Positions 1-7,145 of a stretch of DNA of 15,043 nt are shown here, piece after piece. Below the pieces are notes generated by a model, which made no database searches, was not told the DNA's origin, and saw only the letters and a program-made list of their open reading frames with translations. This DNA is from CAJQQY01 sp045104975 (lineage in GTDB: Bacteria; Bacteroidota; Bacteroidia; Chitinophagales; Saprospiraceae), in assembly GCA_045104975.1 (NCBI GenBank), contig JBGCCY010000096.1:1-15043 (forward strand). The letters run 5' to 3'. Both the position numbers and the translations under genes were made by a program. The first letter of the stretch is position 1; the number at the start of each line of letters is the position of its first letter.

Positions 1-112
1 AGCTACATTAAAACTTGCCTGGACTAACGACTATGGTGAAGGTGGTGAAGCTGAATTGACTCGTACTGACGGTAATGCGTGGCAACCAGATTTATTCTGT
101 GAAGGCTGCTAA
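1..112 (+). CDS. C-terminal end of a surface lipoprotein (partial)
   Basis: The reading frame is open from base 2 to the TAA at 110-112 and gives the last 36 residues of a protein whose start lies outside the window. The tail reads ATLKLAWTNDYGE at the left and ends DLFCEGC. It aligns without gaps to the last 36 residues of the lipoprotein at 1924-2928, with 22 of 36 identical, including YGE, LTRTDG, the last Trp and the final Cys-x-Gly-Cys. It is therefore very probably a paralogue of that lipoprotein. In Bacteroidota such C-terminal beta-strand domains are common in accessory lipoproteins of SusC/SusD loci, so the missing upstream DNA may hold another such locus; that is inference. Hairpins and a terminator follow directly. 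Function is unknown. Confidence 0.85.
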   Translation, partial: ATLKLAWTNDYGEGGEAELTRTDGNAWQPDLFCEGC

Positions 113-156
113 GAATAAATGATTATTCTTACTTGAAAATAGTTCGCTATTTTCAA
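111..156 (+). other. two tandem hairpins directly after the stop codon
   Basis: First hairpin: AAGAATAA (111-118) pairs perfectly with TTATTCTT (123-130) over a 4-base loop and overlaps the stop codon. Second hairpin: TTGAAAATAG (133-142) pairs perfectly with CTATTTTCAA (147-156) over a TTCG tetraloop. Both are AT-rich, and neither is followed by a T run. They stand immediately before the stronger terminator at 167-209. Together they could protect the 3' end of the upstream mRNA or assist termination; this is inference from structure alone. Confidence 0.6.
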
Positions 157-166
157 TGAAAATATT

Positions 167-209
167 GGGAAGACACATTTATTTGTGTCTTCCCTTTTTT
201 TATTTTTTT
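167..209 (+). terminator. rho-independent terminator of the partial lipoprotein gene
   Basis: GGGAAGACACA (167-177) and TGTGTCTTCCC (184-194) form a perfect 11-bp stem with a 6-base loop, followed by a long T run (195-209, broken once by an A). This is a classical intrinsic terminator. It separates the upstream lipoprotein gene from the arylsulfotransferase-like gene, which starts only 15 bases beyond it. Confidence 0.9.
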
Positions 210-223
210 GAAAAAAACATAAA

Positions 224-1909
224 ATGCACGTTTGTAAATATATTAGCGTTAGAGTTACAATTTTATTTTTCCTGGCTTTGCAAAATACCTTTGCGCAAGA
301 CAATACGGTTGGATTACTTTCTTTCGAAGATGATTTAGGAGTAGGTGGATACACCCTTATTTTTCCAGAACGCCAGTCTGATATTTTTTTATTAAATAAA
401 TGTGGAGAAATTGTTCGTCGTTGGGAAGATGATCCTACTGCTCGTCCTGGAGCAGTTGCTTACCTTTTGGAAAATGGAAATATTCTTCGAAGTAAATATT
501 ATGCTGATACGCCAGGCTCTGTATCTACTTCTGGAGGAGCTGGAGGAGTTATAGAATTAGTTAGCTGGGAAAATGATATTTTATGGACTTACAATTTAGA
601 TGACTCTACTCAAATTCAACATCACGATATTCATTTCACTCCTCAAGGAACAGTCATGATGATCGTTTGGCAAAAAAAAGAATTAGATGAAATCGTTGCA
701 AATGGTTTTGATACTTTGAGTCATTCTCAACGAAGCATTTTGACAGATTATATTTTAGAAATTGATCCCTTGAACGACAGCATCGTTTGGGAATGGCATG
801 CTTGGGATCACCTCATTCAAGACTATGATTCAACTAAAGCTAACTTTGGAATCATTGCCGACCATCCCGAACGAATCGACATCAATTATCACGAATATAC
901 ATTCAACAAAACAGACTGGCTGCATTGTAACTCTATCGACTACAATCCTATTTTAGATCAAGTCGTCATTAGCAGCAAACACTTCAATGAATTTTGGATT
1001 ATCGATCGAAGCACAACTATAACCGAAGCTACTGGAAGTATTGGTGGCAATAGTAATCAAGGTGGAAATCTACTCTATCGTTGGGGAAATCCAAAAGCAT
1101 ATCAATCTGGAGAAACCTCCGACCGACAACTTTTTTCCCAACATGATGTCCAATGGATTGATGAAAATGATATTAATCCTGATTATGATTTTTTTGGAAA
1201 AATAGCTTTGTACAATAACCATATCGAAACAGGACTTTCGCTTGGCCAAATTTTAACACCTGAATTTGACTCCATAAATTTCGCTTATCAAAAAGCAAAT
1301 GGAACATTTTTACCTGAAAATTTTAGTGCAGCATTCTCTCATCCAGATACCGCTCGAAACTATTCTACCGCAGCTTCAAGTATTCAAATCATCGGCGATG
1401 GAAGTGTTATTATGTGCGCTGGTCGTCAAGGGCGAATTTTCGAATTATCACCTGATGGACAAGTTGCTTGGGAATATGTTACCCCGCTAAAATCAGGAAA
1501 TCCAATTCCTCAAGGAACCAATCTTGCCTTGAGTGAAAATTTCACTTTTCAAGCTCAACGTTATCTAGAAACCTATCCTGCTTTTATTGGAAAAACACTT
1601 GAACCTCTTGGCTTTATTGAGCTAGCCCCCAATGAAGCATACTGCTCACTCGTTTCTACAAATGAACCGAAAGACGAAAATAGCAGTTTTTCTATTTTTC
1701 CAAACCCCGTAAACACATTGTTATCTATTGAAAACAGAAATGTAAACAACGAAGAAATCAACATTTATAATTCTTTAGGGAAACTAATTTTAACAACAAA
1801 AATCCCAATAGGAAAAACTGAAATCAACATTTCCAATTGGTCTTCTGGTATTTATTTTTTACAAAACCAACGCACTTCTTTTTTGAAAAAAATAATTATT
1901 CAACCCTAA
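224..1909 (+). CDS. secreted arylsulfotransferase-like protein with T9SS sorting domain
   Basis: 561 residues. A hydrophobic segment at residues 11-24 ending NTFAQ looks like a signal peptide. ATG 224 is the only ATG before it, so the start is well fixed although no ribosome site is visible. The body resembles the arylsulfotransferase (ASST) beta-propeller family. It has His-rich conserved motifs HHDIHFTPQG (133-142), LHCNSIDYNP (233-242), SQHDVQW (305-311) and the blade GDGSVIMCAGRQGRIFELSP (391-410). In ASST enzymes, conserved histidines and arginines bind and transfer the sulfuryl group between phenolic compounds. I have not shown that the catalytic histidine is kept, so activity is uncertain. 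Residues 488-561 are a T9SS type A sorting domain (FPNPVN, NIYNSLGK, SGIYFL, final KKIIIQP). The protein is thus probably exported across the outer membrane. It is followed after 14 bases by a lipoprotein gene, likely in the same transcript. Confidence 0.75.
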   Translation: MHVCKYISVRVTILFFLALQNTFAQDNTVGLLSFEDDLGVGGYTLIFPERQSDIFLLNKCGEIVRRWEDDPTARPGAVAYLLENGNILRSKYYADTPGSVSTSGGAGGVIELVSWENDILWTYNLDDSTQIQHHDIHFTPQGTVMMIVWQKKELDEIVANGFDTLSHSQRSILTDYILEIDPLNDSIVWEWHAWDHLIQDYDSTKANFGIIADHPERIDINYHEYTFNKTDWLHCNSIDYNPILDQVVISSKHFNEFWIIDRSTTITEATGSIGGNSNQGGNLLYRWGNPKAYQSGETSDRQLFSQHDVQWIDENDINPDYDFFGKIALYNNHIETGLSLGQILTPEFDSINFAYQKANGTFLPENFSAAFSHPDTARNYSTAASSIQIIGDGSVIMCAGRQGRIFELSPDGQVAWEYVTPLKSGNPIPQGTNLALSENFTFQAQRYLETYPAFIGKTLEPLGFIELAPNEAYCSLVSTNEPKDENSSFSIFPNPVNTLLSIENRNVNNEEINIYNSLGKLILTTKIPIGKTEINISNWSSGIYFLQNQRTSFLKKIIIQP

Positions 1910-1923
1910 AAATTTAAAACAAA

Positions 1924-2928
1924 ATGAAAAACTTTAAAAACTTATTTTTTGTGATTGTATTGTTTTCATTTTTCTCCTGTCAGGAAAAAGAAAGAACTTT
2001 TACTGAATTCAATAATTTGGGAAAAGGTTCTTTTCCTCGATTAATCAATCCTGTTATTGGAGTATTTAATTATGATGAATTTGAAAACTCAGACAGTTCT
2101 TTTGTAGAATTTGTGGTAGAATTTTATGATGAAGCAAATGGTGGAATGGTCGAATCCTATGGTTGGGATATTTCCTATGGAGATTTAGAACCAGTTACCA
2201 TTGCCACAAAAAACAAATCGGATTTTGTCATTAACCAAGATGGATTGCCTTCCGTTTCATTTCGATTTACTTACCTAGAAATTTTTGAAGCACTCAATTT
2301 AACTATCAACGATATTTTTCCAGACAAAGAATTTTTGATGACAGCAACGTTAAAAAGGGCAGATGGGAAAATCTTTACTACCGAAAATACTGGGAGTAAT
2401 ATTATTGGGCAACCAACTTTCCAAGGTTTTTTTCAATACAAACCTGAAATTGTAAACCTACCCTGCTTTTCTCTACTTGAAGGATCATTTAATGCTAAAT
2501 CGATAAGTGATTCTTTTGACCCTTTAGGTCTTTGTAATGGAAATCCTTGGGAAGGAAATGTTCGATGGGAAGCAGAAGAACATACCCCCAATAATTTTAT
2601 TGGATTCTATACTTTATATTCCACACATCCTACCACACAGGTCGAATCAATTGATGCTAGTATCGGCGGATATTATTCATGTTATTCGGTGGATATCCCA
2701 AGCAGTAATCTTCCACTTGGTGATTTAAGAATAAAACACGAATGCAATATTTTATCTTTTGTTGGATCAAGTCAATGGGGAGAATTTTATGAGTTTACAA
2801 AAGTAGAACCTAATGGCGCAACGCTAAAATTAAGATGGCAAAATAACTATGGGGAAGCTGCTTTAGTAGATTTAACTCGAACGGATGGAGAAATATGGTC
2901 CGAAGATTTAACCTGTGACGGCTGCTAG
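1924..2928 (+). CDS. surface lipoprotein of unknown function with C-terminal CxGC
   Basis: 334 residues. The N-terminus is Lys-rich, then a hydrophobic stretch to FFSC with Cys19, so it reads as a lipoprotein signal with a slightly unusual lipobox. The mature part starts CQEKE. It carries further cysteines in the C-terminal half (NLPC, GLC, YYSC, HEC and the terminal CDGC), which suggests disulfide-stabilised beta-sandwich folding outside the cytoplasm. I do not recognise a named domain. The last 36 residues match the truncated gene at 1-112 (22 of 36 identical). It lies 14 bases after the arylsulfotransferase-like gene, most likely in one operon, and is followed by a two-way terminator. It may be an outer-membrane partner of that enzyme or a substrate-binding accessory of SusCD type; both are guesses. 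Confidence 0.8.
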   Translation: MKNFKNLFFVIVLFSFFSCQEKERTFTEFNNLGKGSFPRLINPVIGVFNYDEFENSDSSFVEFVVEFYDEANGGMVESYGWDISYGDLEPVTIATKNKSDFVINQDGLPSVSFRFTYLEIFEALNLTINDIFPDKEFLMTATLKRADGKIFTTENTGSNIIGQPTFQGFFQYKPEIVNLPCFSLLEGSFNAKSISDSFDPLGLCNGNPWEGNVRWEAEEHTPNNFIGFYTLYSTHPTTQVESIDASIGGYYSCYSVDIPSSNLPLGDLRIKHECNILSFVGSSQWGEFYEFTKVEPNGATLKLRWQNNYGEAALVDLTRTDGEIWSEDLTCDGC

Positions 2929-2949
2929 TATAACAATACATTTACAAAA

Positions 2950-2982
2950 AAAAGCGTATCAATTTTAACTTGATACGCTTTT
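2950..2982. terminator. bidirectional terminator between convergent genes
   Basis: AAAAGCGTATCAA (2950-2962) pairs perfectly with TTGATACGCTTTT (2970-2982) over a 7-base loop. The A run on the left and T run on the right make it work on either strand. It sits between the lipoprotein gene ending at 2928 and the minus-strand gene ending at 3010, and probably serves both. Confidence 0.9.
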
Positions 2983-3009
2983 ACTCTTTCAATAAAATCA
3001 TCCTCACTC

Positions 3010-6000
3010 CTACTCCACTAATATTTTCCTCGTCAAAAGAACTCCCTCCGACCGATAAGTCAAAATATAAATTCCCGCTTCCATTCTTTCCAAATCCAAA
3101 ATCACCTTTCGTTCCTGCTTCGTTACCATTCTTCTTCTTTCCAACTGTCCCAAAATATTGTACAAAATCAATTCACCTGCTCCTTGACTATTTTTTAATT
3201 CAATATTCAAAATATCTTTCGTTGGATTTGGAGAAACCTCCATCGTTGGATTATTTTTCAGCAAATCAATGGTAGCATCAATGACAATGGTATCTGTTGT
3301 AGTGGTATCATTGAGCAAAGTAAGCGTAGTATCTTCCAATATTTCAATCGCTTGATTTGCTTCAATATCATATAACATCTGTCGACGATTTCCTCCCGTC
3401 CAAAGCACTTCGATACTATCAACCATCGACATCGTATCCAATCCAAAATGTATGCGACTCGAATGATGAGAAGCATGACTCGATCCTCCACTCACTTCTT
3501 CTAACAATACATTCCCGTCAGCATGAACAAATATCTTCGAACCATAGGCATCTCGATTTACATCTACTCCTTCGAGCGAAACTTGCAACCAATTCTTTTC
3601 ATTTCCTTTTTCATTTCGATAAAGAATTGTTTTCCATCCAGAACCATTTATCGGAACATTTAAGACCACCGATAACACATCCAAATCACCATCATTATCG
3701 TAATCTGAATAAGCCATTCCACGTGAAGCATATTTATTTTGGATACCATAAGTGGTGTCGGTATCGGTAAATTGAAGGTTGCCATCATTGATAAAAAGTT
3801 TGTCATTCATCCACAAAGTCGAAGAAAGAAAACTCGGACTCGGTACATATCCATTCGCCACATACAAGTCCAGATCACTATCATTATCTACATCCAAAAA
3901 GGAAGTTCCCCAACCTATTGCCAACAAACTATCCGTAATAATCCACTCATTTCCTACTCCTGCTGCATCGGTAATATTGGTAAAGAAATCTCCATCATTT
4001 CGTAGTAAAGCATTTTTTCCAAAATTAGTCACATAGTAATCCAAATCTAAATCTCGATCAACATCTCCCACCGCAATTCCCATTCCGTACATTCCTAAAT
4101 CAGCGTCAACAACATCTGCTATTTCATCATAAACAATCACCGAATCAATCGTTACATTTTTATACAGATGATTCGTTTCGATAAATTCTCCGAAGTCATT
4201 CGCCACATAAATATCCATATCTCCATCCATGTCAAAATCAGTAGATACTACCGCCAGCGAACAACCATTATCATTAATTTGTAAGACTTCAGCCACTTCT
4301 TCAAATTGCCCATTTCCCAAGTTTTTGTAAAAAGTATTCGCATAACAATCATGGGAAAAACCAATTATAACCCCATTCGGATCAGTCAAAAAACTCGCAT
4401 CTTCCACATAACTAATCACATAAATATCTAACAACCCATCCAAATCATAATCAGTAAACACCGCACTTATCGCTTGCGTTTTATCCTTTGGTTGAATTTG
4501 ATTCCAGATATCCTGAAACATTCCATTTCCATTATTCCGAAACAAAAGATTCTTCCCTTGCTGCTCCAAATTTGATTGATTGGTGGTGACAAATAAATCT
4601 TTAAATCCATCATTATCAATATCTCCCGCAACAACTCCTGTGGTAAAATAATATTGAGTTCCCAATAACCCTACCTCAAAACTTTTATCTATAAATGTTC
4701 CATCACCATTGTTCTCATAAAAATGATCCATTTCCAATCCTGCCGTGATATACAAATCATCATCGCCATCATTATCATAATCAAAAAAAGCTGCTCCTCC
4801 TCCTATAAAAATATCATGACTAAAATAGTGATCGATCATCGCTTCGTCTTGCGCTTCCACAAAATGAAAATCAGTCGTCGTAGTTGGAATAGTTAAAACT
4901 ACATCAGCATCCACATTAATAATTCCATTGGTTGTGCTACCTTCAAGTACTTCAATGGCTTGATTGGCAGCTACTTCTAACAATATATCTACATGTCCAG
5001 TAGGCCAAGTAATTTTGATGGAATCTGCAACAGTAGCATTCGCCAAACCTATTATTTCAGTATCAGAATTTTGTCCCAAGTAAGCAATACCACAATGAGT
5101 ATAACGCATTTGATATTCCCCTTCAGAAAAAATCTCAATCTTAGAACCGATGCCTTGTCGATTACTTTTGACACCTTTCAAATTCACTTTTATCCAGTTG
5201 CCTCCAGTTCCTCCATTTTCCCAAAGTTGAGAATTAAAAGGGGCAAAATTAGAAACCATAATATCGGGGAATCCATCTTGATTAAAATCTCCGATCGCAT
5301 TGCAATAACTCTGAACAGTATCTCCTTCAAAGCCATTAAATATTTCGGAAAAAACGCCATTTCCATCATTTTTATAAAAGGTACTCGATGGTGTATTGAC
5401 ACCAACTGTTGCTCCACTCACATACAAATCTAACTTTCGATCATTGTCTGCATCCAAAAAATTACAGCCCCAAGCCACATCAAAAAATTCAACACCAGCA
5501 CTACCTGCTTGATCCATAAAAAAGTGAGTATTAGAAATTTCGTGATTTTGTAACAATACATTTCCGGTAGCAATATTTGAAATATAAATATCTTGATTCG
5601 CATCATTATTGTAATCTCCAATAGCCACACACATCGCACTCATCACGACGTTTGCTTGCGTCGGAACACTCACATCCATAAATGTTCCATTGCTATTATT
5701 TCTTAAAAGTGTATTGGGAGGAACTTTATCATTAGCAATATAAATGTCGGGCCAACGATCATTATCATAGTCAAAAAAGGCAGCGCAAAAAGGTAATTTA
5801 TTTTCATCAGCAACATTCGCAAAACCTGTTTTCTCCGTAAAAGTTCCATCCGCATTATTTCTAAAAAGTCGATTTCGATTGTTGGTTCCAGAAGTCAATG
5901 TTTTTCGTTCCGTATAATATAAATCCAACCATCCATCTCGGTCATAATCCGCCCACGCAGCTCCAAAATGTCGAAGCGAATCAATTGGAAATCCTGCCGC

Positions 6001-6396
6001 AACAGTTATATCTGTAAATTCTAAATTGCCACTATTTTCATACAGTCGATTAGCTCCCTCAAAAGTTGTCACATACAAATCTAAATCGCTATCATTATCA
6101 AAATCTACCCAAAGCACATGTTTTGATTCTTCCGTATGATCCACAAGAGAAGGAATTTTTTGAAAAACTCCATTAATATTTTTATAGAAAAAGATAGAGT
6201 CACCTGCCGCAGTTGCTAAGGTAAGATCATCCCAACCATCTCCATCAAAATCAACAAAACTTACCCCTCCTCCTGGTCCACCTTGCAAGTATTGATGATC
6301 TATTCCAACCTGCAATGCAACATCTGAATATTGGATTTGTGCAAAAAGCGATAAAGTGGAAAGACAAAAAATATAGGCAATTAGAGTTAATCGCAT
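3010..6396 (-). CDS. tandem FG-GAP/VCBS propeller protein (CRTAC1-like) with two ASPIC/UnbV domains and T9SS tail
   Basis: 1128 residues. The signal peptide is residues 1-19 (IFCLSTLSLFAQ). The protein holds two like modules. Module 1 has seven D-x-D/N-x-D-type calcium-loop motifs beginning at residues 49, 98, 150, 209, 261, 315 and 370 (for example DFDGDGWDD), then an ASPIC/UnbV domain at about 412-486 ending VAANQAIEVLEG. Module 2 has seven more at 539, 592, 649, 720, 778, 835 and 898 (for example DYDNDGDLD), then a second ASPIC/UnbV domain at about 948-1022 ending IEANQAIEILED. Each set of seven fits one integrin-alpha-like seven-bladed propeller. Residues 1052-1128 are a T9SS type A sorting domain (VSPNPTKD, LYNILGQ, GIYIL, final RKILVE). 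It is thus a secreted or surface-attached calcium-binding protein, probably for adhesion or binding; no catalytic motif is visible. It is a single transcription unit, divergent from the SusC operon. Confidence 0.9.
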   Translation of the reverse strand: MRLTLIAYIFCLSTLSLFAQIQYSDVALQVGIDHQYLQGGPGGGVSFVDFDGDGWDDLTLATAAGDSIFFYKNINGVFQKIPSLVDHTEESKHVLWVDFDNDSDLDLYVTTFEGANRLYENSGNLEFTDITVAAGFPIDSLRHFGAAWADYDRDGWLDLYYTERKTLTSGTNNRNRLFRNNADGTFTEKTGFANVADENKLPFCAAFFDYDNDRWPDIYIANDKVPPNTLLRNNSNGTFMDVSVPTQANVVMSAMCVAIGDYNNDANQDIYISNIATGNVLLQNHEISNTHFFMDQAGSAGVEFFDVAWGCNFLDADNDRKLDLYVSGATVGVNTPSSTFYKNDGNGVFSEIFNGFEGDTVQSYCNAIGDFNQDGFPDIMVSNFAPFNSQLWENGGTGGNWIKVNLKGVKSNRQGIGSKIEIFSEGEYQMRYTHCGIAYLGQNSDTEIIGLANATVADSIKITWPTGHVDILLEVAANQAIEVLEGSTTNGIINVDADVVLTIPTTTTDFHFVEAQDEAMIDHYFSHDIFIGGGAAFFDYDNDGDDDLYITAGLEMDHFYENNGDGTFIDKSFEVGLLGTQYYFTTGVVAGDIDNDGFKDLFVTTNQSNLEQQGKNLLFRNNGNGMFQDIWNQIQPKDKTQAISAVFTDYDLDGLLDIYVISYVEDASFLTDPNGVIIGFSHDCYANTFYKNLGNGQFEEVAEVLQINDNGCSLAVVSTDFDMDGDMDIYVANDFGEFIETNHLYKNVTIDSVIVYDEIADVVDADLGMYGMGIAVGDVDRDLDLDYYVTNFGKNALLRNDGDFFTNITDAAGVGNEWIITDSLLAIGWGTSFLDVDNDSDLDLYVANGYVPSPSFLSSTLWMNDKLFINDGNLQFTDTDTTYGIQNKYASRGMAYSDYDNDGDLDVLSVVLNVPINGSGWKTILYRNEKGNEKNWLQVSLEGVDVNRDAYGSKIFVHADGNVLLEEVSGGSSHASHHSSRIHFGLDTMSMVDSIEVLWTGGNRRQMLYDIEANQAIEILEDTTLTLLNDTTTTDTIVIDATIDLLKNNPTMEVSPNPTKDILNIELKNSQGAGELILYNILGQLERRRMVTKQERKVILDLERMEAGIYILTYRSEGVLLTRKILVE

Positions 6397-6542
6397 TTTG
6401 TTTTTTTTATTAAATTGAAAAAAAGATAAGGGAAAAATAAATTAATCAATGTTAATGTAAAGATAAGAAATCCGACTTACTCAAAGTATAAACAAGGAAC
6501 AGATCAGATATTTTTTCTTGGTAAAATGATTTTACATCTATT

Positions 6543-6654
6543 TCCTTAACATAAATCTTTTGTCAATAACTATGCAAAACCAAGATTTCAGAGGATTTTT
6601 AATTTATATAATCCAAATGAAGAGCAGCGAATCTCCTTAACATTCCGTTAAGGA
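6543..6654. repeat. repeated TCCTTAACAT element, second copy in an inverted repeat
   Basis: TCCTTAACAT occurs at 6543-6552 and again at 6634-6643. In the second place TCCTTAAC (6634-6641) faces GTTAAGGA (6647-6654) over five bases, forming a perfect 8-bp inverted repeat. In addition the 13-mer TAACATAAATCTT at 6547-6559 is repeated exactly, inverted, at 6737-6749. Such a set suggests binding sites for a dimeric regulator; no regulator gene is in the window. Confidence 0.5.
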
Positions 6655-6717
6655 AATGTATATCACATTAAAGAAAAATATAGTACAACTCCATTTTATT
6701 TTCACTAATTTTTTTTT

Positions 6718-6749
6718 TAACATAACTACTAATTATAAGATTTATGTTA
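6718..6749. promoter_or_regulatory. operator-like inverted repeat TAACATAA-N16-TTATGTTA
   Basis: TAACATAA (6718-6725) and TTATGTTA (6742-6749) are perfect inverted copies separated by 16 bases, so the centres of the two half-sites lie 24 bases apart, a little over two helical turns. The right arm ends 12 bases before a weak -7-like element. This is the place where an activator site would be expected. It shares the TAACAT core with the elements at 6543 and 6634. Confidence 0.45.
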
Positions 6750-6761
6750 GTGGAATTTCTG

Positions 6762-6769
6762 TTCCTTTG
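6762..6769 (+). promoter_or_regulatory. possible -7 element of the SusC operon promoter
   Basis: TTCCTTTG matches the Bacteroidota -7 consensus TAnnTTTG at all but the second base. No -33 TTTG stands at the expected distance; instead the operator-like arm 6742-6749 occupies that area. That would suit an activator-dependent promoter. Weak evidence. Confidence 0.3.
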
Positions 6770-7145
6770 CAGAAAAAAATATCACCGTAATTATTGAACA
6801 CCTGCTAAACAGGAAAACAACTACTGAATAGATGAAAAATTACCAATCTACAGATGGGTAAAAAATACTATGAACAAATAGATTACATTTTGAGAAAATT
6901 ATCAGCAAAGAATAGCCAAATATAAAATCTCAATTTATACCTAACCGAAACTTGATGATTTACGGACCAATTGAATCTCTAATTGAGACCAGTAAATAAA
7001 ACGAAATACTGTAAAAACGATAAATGTATTACATAATCTAAATCATACATAACCAAATGTAAATTTCTGTAATACAACTACGAACGAATCATTCGAAATA
7101 ATCTATCCTTTTTAAAAAAAACTTTGTAATTAAAATTTGATTAAT

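Larger units (their letters stand above)
6397..7145. promoter_or_regulatory. divergent intergenic region with several inverted repeats upstream of SusC
   Basis: This 749-base stretch holds no credible gene. It must carry the promoters of the minus-strand propeller gene and of the SusC operon. Besides the repeats listed separately it contains small palindromes: CCTG/CAGG (6801-6813), CGAAT-C-ATTCG (7085-7095), and TGTATTACA (7025-7033), which recurs inverted as TGTAATACA (7068-7076). TCTCAATT (6928-6935) pairs with AATTGAGA (6981-6988). If transcription starts near 6775, the SusC mRNA has a leader of about 370 bases. I match no known riboswitch in it. Confidence 0.55.

Noticed and set aside
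109..354. A minus-strand open frame of 81 codons.
   Set aside because: It runs through the tandem hairpins and the terminator and overlaps the signal-peptide region of the arylsulfotransferase-like gene; not credible.
2970..3275. A plus-strand open frame of about 100 codons, and similar ones at 3357-3770, 3739-4036 and 4993-5433.
   Set aside because: All lie antisense inside the propeller gene, have no domain or start context, and are low-complexity shadows of that gene.
3010..6396. Many recurring short DNA strings such as ATCATTATC and CCATC resembling a dispersed repeat or CRISPR-like array.
   Set aside because: They recur at uneven distances and encode the Asp/Asn-rich calcium loops on the minus strand; they are protein repeats, not a DNA array.
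7137..7145. TTG start for the SusC gene.
   Set aside because: The ATG at 7146 directly begins a standard signal peptide, and the extra residues MIN add nothing.
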